Source of the DNA: Verrucomicrobiota bacterium
GTDB lineage: Bacteria; Verrucomicrobiota; Verrucomicrobiia; Limisphaerales; UBA11358
Reading direction: 5' to 3'
Length of the DNA stretch: 64,000 nt
Assembly (NCBI GenBank): GCA_028872915.1
Contig: JAGWNY010000001.1
Span: forward strand, 1-64,000
The translations under genes and the position numbers were made by a program. Below the pieces are notes generated by a model, which worked only from the letters and a program-made list of their open reading frames with translations, had not been told where the DNA came from and searched no databases. Of the stretch, positions 15,656-27,144 are shown one piece after another (position 1 is the stretch's first letter; each line of letters starts with the position of its first letter).

Positions 15656-16585
15656 ATGGAAACTGTCAGGCGGGCAGTCATTGACGTGGGGACCAACTCG
15701 GTGAAGTTGCTGGTGGCGGACGTGTGCGGCGAGGCGCAGCCGGTTCACGAAGAGAGCCGGCAAACGCGGCTGGGCAGGGATTTTTACCGGAACCACCTCT
15801 TGCAACCCGACGCCATAGCGGCCACGGCGCGGACGGTGGCGAATTTTGGGCGGACGGCGCGCGAGATGCGCGCGGCGACGGTGCGCGTCATTGCCACCAG
15901 CGCCGCGCGGGACGCGCGGAATGCCGGCGACCTGCTCTCGGCCATCCAGGAGGCTTCGGGTCTGGCATTGGAAATTATTTCGGGCCGGCAGGAGGCGGAA
16001 TGGGCGTTTCGAGGGGTGGGGATGGATTCGGCGGCAATGTTGTTGCTGGACGTGGGGGGCGGCAGCACGGAATTCATCATGGGCAGGGCTGGAAAGGCCA
16101 AATTTGCCGAAAGCTATCCGCTGGGCACAGTGCGGTGCATGGAACAATTTCCGCAGAGCGATCCGCCCCTGATGGAGGAACTTCTGAGAACATGGGCCTG
16201 GGTCCGGCATTTCTTAAAAGACCGCGTGCAGCAGACGCTGGAGCCGGCCTTGCAGCAGGAGAAAAAAACGTCCGTGGTTCGGCTCGTTGGAACGGGCGGC
16301 ACGGCGGCGATCCTGGCCCGGATTGAATTGAAATTGGACCACTACGATCGCGCCCTGATCGAAGGGGCGCGGTTGTCCATGGAACAAATCCGGTCGCAAC
16401 GCAAGCGGCTGTGGGCGCTGCCGCTGGCCCAGCGCAGGGAAATACCCGGGCTCCCGGCGTCGAGGGCGGACGTGATGCTTTACGGCATTCTGATTTACGA
16501 ATTGGTCATGGAGGAATTCGGATTTGCTGAATTGCGCGTCAGCACGCGGGGCATCCGATTTGGGGCGTTGATGACTGATACTTAA
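15656..16585 (+). CDS. Ppx/GppA-family exopolyphosphatase
   Basis: ASKHA-fold phosphatase acting on polyphosphate or pppGpp. VIDVGTNSVKLLVADV is the first phosphate loop and LLLDVGGGSTEFIMG the second; VIATSAARDARNA and GTGGTAAILARIEL are further family blocks. With 309 residues it is the short form that lacks the C-terminal HD-like domain of E. coli Ppx. It is divergently paired with sixA. The exact substrate cannot be decided from sequence. Confidence 0.88.
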   Translation: METVRRAVIDVGTNSVKLLVADVCGEAQPVHEESRQTRLGRDFYRNHLLQPDAIAATARTVANFGRTAREMRAATVRVIATSAARDARNAGDLLSAIQEASGLALEIISGRQEAEWAFRGVGMDSAAMLLLDVGGGSTEFIMGRAGKAKFAESYPLGTVRCMEQFPQSDPPLMEELLRTWAWVRHFLKDRVQQTLEPALQQEKKTSVVRLVGTGGTAAILARIELKLDHYDRALIEGARLSMEQIRSQRKRLWALPLAQRREIPGLPASRADVMLYGILIYELVMEEFGFAELRVSTRGIRFGALMTDT

Positions 16586-16600
16586 CCCGGTACTACCAGA

Positions 16601-18330
<1,730 letters not shown>

Positions 18331-18420
18331 TGAAAATCTTAAAATTTCGCTTTCAAGTCTAGGCACGCAATTGCACAAAACTTCTCGTTTTTTGGCGTCG
18401 AACACGTTTAATTTGCAGCG

Positions 18421-21030
18421 ATGGCCGTCGCCGATTCCCAACTCACGCCCATGATGGCGCAGTATCGCCGCATCAAAGGCGGGCTGCCGAAAGACGCTTT
18501 GTTGTTGTTCCGGCTGGGCGATTTTTATGAGATGTTTTTTGAGGACGCCCACACCGGGGCGGAGATTCTCAACCTCGCGCTGACCGCGCGCAACGGCGTG
18601 CCAATGTGCGGCCTGCCGTTTCATGCGGCGAACGGTTACATTGGAAAAATCCTTCGTTCCGGCCGCAAGGTGGCGATTTGCGAGCAACTGGAGGACGTGC
18701 GTCCGGGCAAACTGGTCAAACGCGAAGTCACGCAAATTCTTTCACCGGGCACGCATTTTGACGAAAGGCTCTTGTCCGCCGAACGGAACAATTTTCTGGC
18801 GGCCGTCAATCCGATTGGCCGCGCCTTTGGCGTTGCCCTGGTGGATTTGACAACCGGTCAATTTCTCGCCACGGAACTGGAAAACGAGGCGGCCTTGCTC
18901 GCTGAAATGGAGCGGGTGCGCCCGGCGGAAATTATTTTTCCCGCCGAAAAAACTGCCGTAAAGGACGCGCTCGGAGCAGCCTTTAAAACCGTGGCCGGCC
19001 ATGACGGCTGGACATTCGCTCCGGAAACGGCGGTCTTCACCGTGCAGGAACACTTTCAGGTCGCGTCGCTGGATGGTTTTGGATTAAGGGAAAGAAAGGC
19101 GGCCATCGGGGCGGCGGGCGGCATTCTCCATTATTTGACCCAGCATTTGCGCCGCGACGTTCGCCATCTGACGCGCCTTTCCTATTATCAGCGCGGCGAT
19201 TTCCTTGTTCTGGATTCCACGGCGCTGCGGAACCTGGAAATCCTGGAGCCGCTGCGCGCCGATTCGCCCAGGAATGCCTCCCTTTACGGCGCGATGAACC
19301 GGACGGTGACCCCCATGGGCGCGCGCCTCCTGCGCCAGTGGCTCTCGCAACCGCTGGCGACAACCGGCGCGATTGGCGAACGGCAGGAGGCCGTGCGGAC
19401 GTTCATCGCCAATCCAGGGAACCTGGAGAATTTCCGGGCGCAACTCCCTGCCGTCCGTGATCTGGAGCGCACTTTGGGCCGGCTGGGTTCGGGCAGCGGC
19501 AACGCGCGCGATTTGGCGGCGCTCCGGACGGCGCTGGAACAGGCGCCGGCATTAAAAGATATCCTCTCAAACCTGACCGCGCCGCCGCCGGCAATGTCTC
19601 TCATCCGCGAGGAAACGGCCGGCGGCGCCGTAACGGGACCGTTCTTGATTGAAAGATTGAATGCCCAGGTTTCCGGCTGCCCGGCCCTGGTGGAACTGGT
19701 TTCACGGGCCATCGAGGACGACCCCCCGCCGGCTGTGAAGGAAGGCGGGATGATCCGGGACGGTTTTGACGCCGCGCTCGATGAACTGCGCCATGCAACG
19801 CGCGGCGGCAAGGAATGGATAGCCAAATTGCAGGCGGACGAAATAGCGCGCACGGGAATTTCGTCGCTCAAAGTGCGGTTCAATTCTGTTTTTGGATATT
19901 ACATCGAAGTGACGAAAGCCAATCTGGGCAAGGCGCCCGCCCATTACATCCGCAAACAAACCACGGCGAACGGGGAGCGGTTTATCACGCCCGAACTCAA
20001 GGAGATGGAAGGGAAAATTCTCGGGGCGCAGGAGCGGTGCGTGAAGCTGGAATACGATATTTTCCAGCGCGTGCGCGAAACGGCGCTCGAATCGTTGAAA
20101 GTGCTTCAACAATCGGCGGGCGCACTGGCCCAACTGGATGTCCTGGCTTGTTTCGCTGAAACCGCCCGGTTGCAGAATTACGCGCGCCCGCGAGTTGGCG
20201 ACGACGGCATCATTTGGATCCGCGATGGACGCCATCCCGCGCTTGAACAAAACCTGGACGAGCGCTTCGTGCCCAACGACACCGCCCTCTCCAGCGCATG
20301 TGCCGCGCCTCTCGCCGGCCAACCGCAGCCCGATGCCTCCGCCAACTTTCCCCAAATTGCCTTGATTACCGGGCCGAACATGGCCGGCAAATCCACTTAT
20401 ATCCGGCAGGTGGCGTTGATTGTGTTGCTGGCGCACACGGGCAGTTTCGTGCCGGCCGCCGAGGCGCGGATTGACTTGGTTGATCGCATCTTCAGCCGCA
20501 TCGGCGCCAGCGATGATCTCGCGCGCGGGCAGAGCACGTTCATGGTGGAAATGACCGAGACGGCCAACATTCTGAACAACGCCACGCGACGGAGCCTGAT
20601 CGTGCTGGACGAGATTGGCCGGGGAACCAGCACCTTTGACGGACTTTCCATTGCATGGGCCATCATCGAGCACCTGCACCATCAGATCGGCGCCCGGACG
20701 CTGTTTGCCACTCATTACCATGAGTTGACGGAACTGGCGTCGCGGCTTCCGCGATTGAAAAACTTCAACGTGGCCGTCCGGGAGTGGCAGGATCAAATCG
20801 TTTTTTTACGGAAAATTGTCGAAGGCGGCGCCGACAAAAGCTACGGCATCCATGTGGCGCGGCTGGCTGGCGTGCCCAAGGCGGTCATCGAACGCGCCAG
20901 GCATATTTTGTCCAATCTTGAAGAGTCGGAGCTGACCCCCGAAGGAAACGTGCGCCGGGCGCGGCGCGCGCCGGAACGGGAGAAGCTCAAAAACCTGACG
21001 GCTCCGCCGCAACTGGATTTATTTGGTTGA
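18421..21030 (+). CDS. mutS: DNA mismatch repair protein MutS
   Basis: An 869-residue mismatch-recognition ATPase of normal family length. The mismatch-binding Phe-x-Glu is in RLGDFYEMFFEDA near the N terminus. The Walker A loop is GPNMAGKSTYIRQ, followed by GASDDLARGQSTFMVEM (signature) and LIVLDEIGRGTSTFDG (Walker B), then ATHYHELTEL. ATG 18421 lies 90 bases from the divergent amt gene. It runs into the mutarotase gene with no gap. MutS works with MutL, not present here. Confidence 0.97.
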   Translation: MAVADSQLTPMMAQYRRIKGGLPKDALLLFRLGDFYEMFFEDAHTGAEILNLALTARNGVPMCGLPFHAANGYIGKILRSGRKVAICEQLEDVRPGKLVKREVTQILSPGTHFDERLLSAERNNFLAAVNPIGRAFGVALVDLTTGQFLATELENEAALLAEMERVRPAEIIFPAEKTAVKDALGAAFKTVAGHDGWTFAPETAVFTVQEHFQVASLDGFGLRERKAAIGAAGGILHYLTQHLRRDVRHLTRLSYYQRGDFLVLDSTALRNLEILEPLRADSPRNASLYGAMNRTVTPMGARLLRQWLSQPLATTGAIGERQEAVRTFIANPGNLENFRAQLPAVRDLERTLGRLGSGSGNARDLAALRTALEQAPALKDILSNLTAPPPAMSLIREETAGGAVTGPFLIERLNAQVSGCPALVELVSRAIEDDPPPAVKEGGMIRDGFDAALDELRHATRGGKEWIAKLQADEIARTGISSLKVRFNSVFGYYIEVTKANLGKAPAHYIRKQTTANGERFITPELKEMEGKILGAQERCVKLEYDIFQRVRETALESLKVLQQSAGALAQLDVLACFAETARLQNYARPRVGDDGIIWIRDGRHPALEQNLDERFVPNDTALSSACAAPLAGQPQPDASANFPQIALITGPNMAGKSTYIRQVALIVLLAHTGSFVPAAEARIDLVDRIFSRIGASDDLARGQSTFMVEMTETANILNNATRRSLIVLDEIGRGTSTFDGLSIAWAIIEHLHHQIGARTLFATHYHELTELASRLPRLKNFNVAVREWQDQIVFLRKIVEGGADKSYGIHVARLAGVPKAVIERARHILSNLEESELTPEGNVRRARRAPEREKLKNLTAPPQLDLFG

Positions 21031-21056
21031 ACGGCGGGTTCGGGATAGGATGGGGG

Positions 21057-21947
21057 ATGAATTCATCCTTTTTCCCGGGCCAGATTGCCGGACGCATCGC
21101 CATCGCCACGGGCAGCGGCGGGCTGCCCAAGGCTGTCGTCACCACGCCTTTCAGCACGGCGGAAATTTATCTCCATGGCGCGCACGTGACCTGTTTCCAG
21201 AAGCGGGACGAGCCGCCGCTTCTGTTTCTGAGCCAAGCCAGCCGCTTCAGCGCCGGCGAACCGATTCGCGGCGGCGTGCCGGTGATTTTTCCATGGTTCG
21301 GCCCGCGAACCGGCGCCCTGGCCCACGGATTTGCGCGCCTGACGCCTTGGGAACTGTCAAAGACCGCCGCCGAAGCGGACGGTAGCGTGCGATTGATTTT
21401 TACCCTGCCCGAATCGGTATCCGTCCAGGCGAACTGGCCGGTGACGAGGGTGAATTTTATCGTCACCGTTTCCGACAAACTGGCCATGGAACTCGCCGTG
21501 GCCAATGTCTCACCCGAAGACTTGGGCTTTGAAAATTGCCTTCACACCTATTTCGCCGTTGGCGACATCACCCGCGTTTCCATTTGCGGTCTTCAGGGGT
21601 TGCATTACCTCGACAAGGCCGGGGACGCCGGAGGCGCCCGAAAGCTGGAAGCGGAACCGGAATTGCGGATTACCAGGGAAACCAACCGCGTTTATGTCAA
21701 CGCGACCGGCGCCGTGGAAATCCGGGACGAAACGTTCCGCCGCAAAATCGTCGTCGAAAAATCCAACTCGGCTTCCACCGTCGTCTGGAACCCCTGGACG
21801 ACGCAGAAAATGCCGGATGATTTTGCAGCCGGCGAGTATCAGCGGATGGTTTGCGTGGAATCCGGAAACGTCGCCGAAAATAGACTGACTCTGGCGCCGG
21901 GACAAACGTCCAACTTGAAGGTGACCTTGAGCACCGGCGCGCTTTGA
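21057..21947 (+). CDS. D-hexose-6-phosphate mutarotase-like (aldose 1-epimerase fold)
   Basis: Beta-sandwich enzyme of the YeaD type, which interconverts anomers of hexose 6-phosphates. The family blocks are VVTTPFSTAEIYLHGAHVT, LFLSQASRFSAGEPIRGGVP with VIFPWFGPR, HGFARLTPWEL and LHTYFAVGDI; the His in HGFAR and the Glu in YQRMVCVESGNV are the expected catalytic pair. ATG 21057, preceded by a GGATGGGGG ribosome site, begins the family homology; an in-frame ATG at 21027 overlaps the mutS stop. Its neighbours are mutS and a sugar kinase. Confidence 0.87.
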   Translation: MNSSFFPGQIAGRIAIATGSGGLPKAVVTTPFSTAEIYLHGAHVTCFQKRDEPPLLFLSQASRFSAGEPIRGGVPVIFPWFGPRTGALAHGFARLTPWELSKTAAEADGSVRLIFTLPESVSVQANWPVTRVNFIVTVSDKLAMELAVANVSPEDLGFENCLHTYFAVGDITRVSICGLQGLHYLDKAGDAGGARKLEAEPELRITRETNRVYVNATGAVEIRDETFRRKIVVEKSNSASTVVWNPWTTQKMPDDFAAGEYQRMVCVESGNVAENRLTLAPGQTSNLKVTLSTGAL

Positions 21948-22051
21948 CTGGAATCGTGCCGTGAAGCCCGGAAGCCTCGGGATGCGCACAACGCCACGCG
22001 ACTGGCGCTTTTTGGCTTGGTCGGGCAGCCGCTGTTGGCTAGGTTGCGCGC

Positions 22052-23128
22052 GTGATCATCAGCCGGACACCCTTTCGGATTTCCTTTTTTGGCGGCGGCA
22101 CCGATTACCCGGCGTGGTATCGGAAACAGGGCGGCGCGGTGCTGGCGGCAACCATCAATAAGTATTGTTACCTCACCTGCAGGTATCTGCCTCCGTTTTT
22201 TCAGCACCGCACACGGCTGGTCTATTCCAAGGTGGAGATGGTGCACTCGCTGGATGAAATCCAGCATCCGTCCGCCCGCGAAACCCTGCGCTTTTTGAAG
22301 ATCAAACGGGGGATTGAAATTCATCACGACGGCGATTTACCCGGGCGCAGCGGCATGGGTTCGAGTTCGGCTTTTACGGTGGGGCTGTTGCATGCCTTGT
22401 ATGCGCTCACGGGCCGTGTGATTGGCAAGAAACAACTGGCGACCGAAGCCCTGCGCCTCGAGCAGGATGTGTTGAAGGAGGCGGTGGGTTCACAGGACCA
22501 GGTGAGCACGGCCTACGGCGGCGTCAATAAAATCGTTTTCCAGCCCAATGGCGATTTCTCCGTGCAGCCGATGACGCTCGCGCCCGCGCGCCTGGAGGAA
22601 TTGAACGCGCATTTGATGTTGTTTTTCACGGGCATCAAGCGCACCGCCGCGCACGTGGCATCCAGCTATGCCAACAACGTGGCCGCTCGCGAGGGCCTGC
22701 TGCGCCAGATGCGCCTGCAAGTGGATCAAAGCTGCGGGATTCTCAATGGCCGCGGGAGCCTGGCGCCCTTTGGCGCCCTGTTGCACAAGGCGTGGGTGGC
22801 CAAGCGCGGATTGAGCGACAAGGTCTCCAATGCGAGCGTGGATTCGTTGTATGAAACCGCGCGCCGGGCCGGCGCGTTGGGCGGAAAATTGCTGGGGGCC
22901 GGCGGAGGCGGCTTTTTTTTATTGTTTGTTCCGCCGGAAAAGCAAAAGAAAGTGCTCCGGCAATTTCAGCGGCTCATTCACGTGCCCTTTGAATTCGAGT
23001 TCAGCGGCAGCCAGATCATCTTTTACGATCTGGAGGAGGATTATTCCAAACACGAAAAAGCCCGCGGACGGCGTCCCATCGAGGCATTTCATGAATTGGA
23101 TGCGACCGCCCCCGGGGCCTTCCTGTAA
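22052..23128 (+). CDS. GHMP kinase, D-glycero-D-manno-heptose 7-phosphate kinase-like
   Basis: A 358-residue sugar kinase of the GHMP superfamily, closest in look to HddA-type heptose kinases. RTPFRISFFGGGTDYPAWY is the N-terminal sugar-binding block typical of HddA; LPGRSGMGSSSAFTVGLLHAL is the ATP-binding GHMP motif; KLLGAGGGGFFLLF is the third motif. The start is GTG 22052. Heptose phosphate made by this enzyme could feed nucleotide-heptose synthesis for the GT9 enzyme at 9145; HldD at 43629 belongs to the ADP-heptose branch, so both routes may exist. Another GHMP substrate cannot be excluded. Confidence 0.82.
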   Translation: MIISRTPFRISFFGGGTDYPAWYRKQGGAVLAATINKYCYLTCRYLPPFFQHRTRLVYSKVEMVHSLDEIQHPSARETLRFLKIKRGIEIHHDGDLPGRSGMGSSSAFTVGLLHALYALTGRVIGKKQLATEALRLEQDVLKEAVGSQDQVSTAYGGVNKIVFQPNGDFSVQPMTLAPARLEELNAHLMLFFTGIKRTAAHVASSYANNVAAREGLLRQMRLQVDQSCGILNGRGSLAPFGALLHKAWVAKRGLSDKVSNASVDSLYETARRAGALGGKLLGAGGGGFFLLFVPPEKQKKVLRQFQRLIHVPFEFEFSGSQIIFYDLEEDYSKHEKARGRRPIEAFHELDATAPGAFL

Positions 23129-23159
23129 TATCCCGGCCGCGAATGCGCCGCCTGCGTCA

Positions 23160-23215
23160 ATTCCGATTCAATTCCGATTCAATCTTTTTGACATGGGATT
23201 GAGTTGCGCCATAAG
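23160..23215 (+). promoter_or_regulatory. Putative promoter of the rhamnulokinase gene
   Basis: A consensus -35 TTGACA (23188-23193) is followed after 16 bases by CATAAG (23210-23215). Transcription would begin near 23222, which favours ATG 23237 over the in-frame ATGs at 23204 and 23216. Just upstream is a tandem 11-mer ATTCCGATTCA (23160-23181) that could be a regulator site. Confidence 0.4.
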
Positions 23216-23236
23216 ATGGCGGCCAATTTTTTCGCC

Positions 23237-24697
23237 ATGCCTACACATTATCTCGCCTGCGACCTCGGCGCCGACAGCGGCCGGCTCATGTTGGGAAAGC
23301 TGGACAGCGGCAAAATCGTCGTCGAAGAGTTGCACCGGTTTCCCAACGGCCCCCTCAAGACTTTCGGGGCCTTGCATTGGAACATCGAAGCGCTCTTCGC
23401 CGAATTGAAGAACGGCTTGAAGAAGGCCGCCGCGCGGAACCTTCCCATTTCCAGCATCAGCAGCGATTCATGGGGCGTGGATTACGTGCTGCTGGACGAA
23501 CGCGGACTGATCATGTCTCCGGTCTGGTGTTACCGGGATTCCCGGACGGCCTGCGGCGTCGAGAACGTGAAGGCAATAGTGGACTGGCCCACCATCTTCG
23601 TGGAGACGGGCATCCAGTTCATGCCACTGAACACCATTTACCAGCTTGCCGCCGAATCGCCCGACCGGCTTGTCCGCGCCCGGCAGTTGCTGCTCATCGG
23701 CAATGCGTTCAATTATTTTTGTTCCGGCGTGGCCCGCAACGAGGTCTCGCTCGCCAGCACGACGCAACTCTACAATCCTCAGACGAAGGCCTGGTCCAAA
23801 AGGCTGCTTGACGCCCTCAAGTTGCGTGAGGATTTGTTTGCGCCTCTCTGCCCCTCGGGCACGAAGCTCGGCCCGTTGAAAAAGAACATCGCCGCGGAAG
23901 TCGGCCTGCCACAGATCGAGGTGGTGGCGTCCTGTTCCCACGACACCGGCGCGGCGGTGGCCGCGGTGCCGGCCGACGGCGAAAATTGGGCCTACCTCAG
24001 TTCGGGCACGTGGTCGCTCGTGGGCGTTGAATGGCCCAAACCGATCATCAACGATCAGGCCCGCGGCCTCGCCTTTACCAACGAAACCGGTTACGGGGAT
24101 TCCATCCGCCTGCTCAAGAATATTGTCGGTCTTTGGATTGTGCAGGAATGCCGTCGGCACTGGGAGAAAGAGGGAAAGAAATTCACGTTTGCCCAATTGG
24201 AAGAAGCCGCCGCCGCTGCCGCCCCGTTCGGCTCCCTCATCAATCCGGACGATTCCCGCTTTGTCAGTCCCGGCGATATGCCCGGGAAAATTGCCGCTTT
24301 TTGCGAAGATACCAGCCAGCCCGCCCCGGCCAATCCGGGGGCGTGCATGCGCTGCATCTACGAAAGCCTGGCGCTGTTTTACCGGGCCACGATTCGCCGG
24401 CTCGAAAGGCTCATCGGAAAAAAAATCGAACGGCTGCACGTGGTCGGCGGCGGCAGCAAGGATACCACCCTTAACCAGTTTACCGCCAACGCGTTGAAAG
24501 TGCCCGTCATTGCCGGCCCGACCGAATGCACCGCCCTGGGGAACATCCTCGTCCAGGCCATTGCCCTGGGGCACTTGCCGTCTTTGGCTGCGGCCCGGGA
24601 GGTCGTCCGCAATTCCTTTGAATTGAAAACCATCATGCCGCGGGACGCCGCTCAATGGGACGCCGCTGCGGCGCGTTTTGAAAAATTGCTGGCCTGA
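23237..24697 (+). CDS. rhaB: Rhamnulokinase (FGGY family)
   Basis: Carbohydrate kinase of 486 residues that phosphorylates L-rhamnulose in rhamnose breakdown. YLACDLGADSGRLMLG is the first phosphate loop, ISSDSWGVDYVLLD and YRDSRT are the RhaB-type substrate block, LSSGTWSLVGVEWPKP the second loop, and LHVVGGGSKDTTLNQF with TANAL the adenosine motif. The start is taken at ATG 23237 on family homology and on the promoter position. No rhamnose isomerase or aldolase is near; a PocR/AraC regulator is at 26103 on the other strand. Confidence 0.9.
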   Translation: MPTHYLACDLGADSGRLMLGKLDSGKIVVEELHRFPNGPLKTFGALHWNIEALFAELKNGLKKAAARNLPISSISSDSWGVDYVLLDERGLIMSPVWCYRDSRTACGVENVKAIVDWPTIFVETGIQFMPLNTIYQLAAESPDRLVRARQLLLIGNAFNYFCSGVARNEVSLASTTQLYNPQTKAWSKRLLDALKLREDLFAPLCPSGTKLGPLKKNIAAEVGLPQIEVVASCSHDTGAAVAAVPADGENWAYLSSGTWSLVGVEWPKPIINDQARGLAFTNETGYGDSIRLLKNIVGLWIVQECRRHWEKEGKKFTFAQLEEAAAAAAPFGSLINPDDSRFVSPGDMPGKIAAFCEDTSQPAPANPGACMRCIYESLALFYRATIRRLERLIGKKIERLHVVGGGSKDTTLNQFTANALKVPVIAGPTECTALGNILVQAIALGHLPSLAAAREVVRNSFELKTIMPRDAAQWDAAAARFEKLLA

Positions 24698-24776
24698 AGC
24701 AGCCGGGCCGGCTGTGCGAAAACCCAGCCAAACCGCTTGCGTGGACGCTCTCGCATCCCTGGCATGGCCTTGTAAT

Positions 24777-26030
24777 TTATGGTCGGGACTTTTTGCGCGC
24801 CGCTGGCTGGCCTCCTGCCGCCCCCGCCGCCATTTTCAATCGCAGCCCGTTCAGCCGGATGAAGCCCGTCGCGTCGTCCGGATTATACGCGCCCGTGGCG
24901 TCCGCCTCCATCGTGGCCATGCGCGCATTGTAAAGGCTGACCGGCGATTTGCGGCCGGCGGCCATGATGTTGCCTTTGTAGAGTTTCACCCGCACCGTGC
25001 CGGTAACGTTTCTTTGCGTTTCTTCAATCAGCGCCTGCAACGCGAGCCGCTCCGGCGCAAACCAATAGCCGTAATACACGAGTTCCGCGTATCGCGGAAT
25101 GAGGGAGTCCCGCAAATGCATCGCTTCGCGATCCATCGTCAGCGATTCCATCTGCCGATGGGCAAAATGCAGAATCGCGCCGCCGGGCGTTTCATACACG
25201 CCCCGCGATTTCATGCCCACGTAGCGGTTTTCCACCATGTCCACGCGTCCCACGCCGTGTTTGCCGCCAAGCTGGTTCAACGCTCGCATTACGCCCAGCG
25301 GCGAGAGCTTGCGGCCGTTGACGGCAACGCAATCGCCGGCTTCAAAGTCCAGGGTCACGAATTCGGGCCGACCCGGGGCGTCTTCTGGAAACACGGAAAG
25401 CGTGGTGAACGACCCACGGAATTTCCGGTCGCTTGCATCCAGCCACGGGTCTTCCAGTATCCCGGCCTCGTAGGAAATGTGCAACAGGTTGCGGTCCATG
25501 GAAAAGGGCTTCTTCACGCTCGCCGTCACCGGAATCCGGTGTTTCAGGCAGTAGGCGATCATCTCCGCCCGTCCGGGAAATTCCGCCCTAAAACGCGCGT
25601 CCCGCCAGGGCGCGATGACTTGCAAATCGGGAGCCAGCGCCGCCGCCGTCAATTCAAATCGCACTTGGTCGTTTCCCTTGCCGGTCGCACCGTGGGCAAT
25701 CGCATCGGCTCTTTCCTTCCGTGCAATCTCCACCATTCGCCGGGCAATGAGAGGGCGCGCGATGCTGGTGCCCAGGAAATACTGCCCCTCGTAAACCGCG
25801 CCGGCCCGGATCATCGGGAAGATGAAGTCCCGCGCAAATTCCTCCTGCAAATCGTCAATATAAACCTTCGACGCGCCCGTCCGGAGCGCCTTGGCTTTCA
25901 AGCCGCGCAGTTCCCCTTGCTGGCCGATGTTCGCGCAAAAGGCGATGACCTGCGCGCGGTGCGCCGCCTTGATCCAGGACAACAACACCGAAGTGTCGAG
26001 GCCGCCGGAATAAGCCAGAACAATTTTCAT
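24777..26030 (-). CDS. argG: Argininosuccinate synthase
   Basis: Joins citrulline and aspartate with ATP in arginine synthesis. [17 protein letters not shown] is the PP-loop at the N terminus, [15 protein letters not shown] the citrulline/aspartate site, and [22 protein letters not shown] the central block. At 417 residues it is of normal length, with a basic tail. It lies 72 bases downstream of the PocR/AraC regulator on the same strand; whether they share a transcript is unclear. No other arginine genes are in the window. Confidence 0.95.
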   Translation of the reverse strand: MKIVLAYSGGLDTSVLLSWIKAAHRAQVIAFCANIGQQGELRGLKAKALRTGASKVYIDDLQEEFARDFIFPMIRAGAVYEGQYFLGTSIARPLIARRMVEIARKERADAIAHGATGKGNDQVRFELTAAALAPDLQVIAPWRDARFRAEFPGRAEMIAYCLKHRIPVTASVKKPFSMDRNLLHISYEAGILEDPWLDASDRKFRGSFTTLSVFPEDAPGRPEFVTLDFEAGDCVAVNGRKLSPLGVMRALNQLGGKHGVGRVDMVENRYVGMKSRGVYETPGGAILHFAHRQMESLTMDREAMHLRDSLIPRYAELVYYGYWFAPERLALQALIEETQRNVTGTVRVKLYKGNIMAAGRKSPVSLYNARMATMEADATGAYNPDDATGFIRLNGLRLKMAAGAAGGQPAARKKSRP

Positions 26031-26102
26031 GCGACCGATTAAACCGCCAGGCGGCTCCCTTCGCCAGCAAATTCAGTTTCGAATTTCGGAAGACCGCCCA
26101 CG

Positions 26103-26978
26103 TCAGGCCCGGGCCAGGCGGCTGCGGTAATCGCTGGGAGATTGCCCCAGGATGCGCTTGAAGACGCGGTTGAAGTGTGTGAGGGATTGGAATCCAACCT
26201 CGTAGGCGATTTCGCTCACGCGCAGGTTGGGGTTGAGCAGCAGGTTCTTGGCGCGTTCGGTGCGGATGCGGGACAAATAATCCGTGAAATTGATGCCGGT
26301 GGCCTTTTTGAACATTTTGCAGAAGTAAAATTTGCTGGAATGCACGGCGCCGGCCACGGCTTCGAGCGAAAGGTCCTCGGCCTGGTGTTCGGCGATGAAT
26401 TGTTTCGCGCGCGTCACCAGGGGCGGCTCCGAGTTCTGTTCCTGCAAAATGACCTGATTGCTTAAAATGGACAGATGCTCGGCAAAAATGGAGAGGAGTT
26501 TCACTACAGATTCGTGTTGCCGTCCGGTAAGCACGCGGGTTTGGAAATAGGTCTTGCGCAGGTCGTTTTCGGGCGTGTCCACGCCCCAGCCGGCCAACAC
26601 GCGCGCCGCGCGATTGAACTGGTTGGCGGTGGGCTTGTGGCAAAATATCTGGCCGGTGGTCAGAAATCCTATCAGCCGCTCGCCCAGCCGCACCGGTACC
26701 GCGCTGTCCGACAAGCCGACCGGGCAGACGACCGTTTGAGGCTCCTGTCCGGCGGTTTCCGACAGTTTTTGCTGCACTTGAAGGCACGCCGCGCACGCGC
26801 GGCTCTTGCGAACCAGCAGGGCGCAAAACGGGTTTTCAAACCGTTTGCCGTGGTGCGGCAACTGCCAGGATTCGACCGCCCGCAGGGAAACAGCCAATCC
26901 AGTGGCCTCGCTGAAAGCCCGCTCGTAATCCTGGTAGATTTTGGATTCCGCAAGCGCCTGAATCAAATTTTTTGACAT
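26103..26978 (-). CDS. PocR-domain AraC-family transcription regulator
   Basis: A 291-residue regulator. The N-terminal half (about 1-170) is a PocR-type sensory domain: NPFCALLVRKSRACAACLQVQ and QTVVCPVGLSDSAVPVRLGER carry its conserved cysteines, and LIGFLTTGQIF follows. The C-terminal AraC domain (about 190-288) has the two helix-turn-helices SLEAVAGAVHSSKFYFCKMF and RVSEIAYEVGFQSLTHFNRVFKR. Related regulators often control sugar or diol use, so rhaB nearby is a candidate target. Its own upstream region (26979-27144) has no clear operator. Confidence 0.87.
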   Translation of the reverse strand: MSKNLIQALAESKIYQDYERAFSEATGLAVSLRAVESWQLPHHGKRFENPFCALLVRKSRACAACLQVQQKLSETAGQEPQTVVCPVGLSDSAVPVRLGERLIGFLTTGQIFCHKPTANQFNRAARVLAGWGVDTPENDLRKTYFQTRVLTGRQHESVVKLLSIFAEHLSILSNQVILQEQNSEPPLVTRAKQFIAEHQAEDLSLEAVAGAVHSSKFYFCKMFKKATGINFTDYLSRIRTERAKNLLLNPNLRVSEIAYEVGFQSLTHFNRVFKRILGQSPSDYRSRLARA

Positions 26979-27144
26979 AACATATCCTTATTTATATGAC
27001 AAAACTACATTTTGTTCTAACAAAGACAACTTATGACAAGCCGGCCACGCGGACAATCAGGAGACTGCCTCGCGATGCTTGGTGGAAAAAGCTTATGCGA
27101 CTAAGGAAAGTGCTTACGACCGGCAAATATATCGCGCGCACGGA

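Noticed and set aside
18362-18374. GGCACGCAATTGC between amt and mutS resembles a sigma-54 -24/-12 promoter
   Set aside because: The spacing between GG and GC is 9 instead of 10 and it points toward mutS, not amt-glnK, so it would not serve nitrogen control.
24678-26042. 454-codon open frame on the plus strand
   Set aside because: Antisense to argG, whose catalytic motifs are complete.
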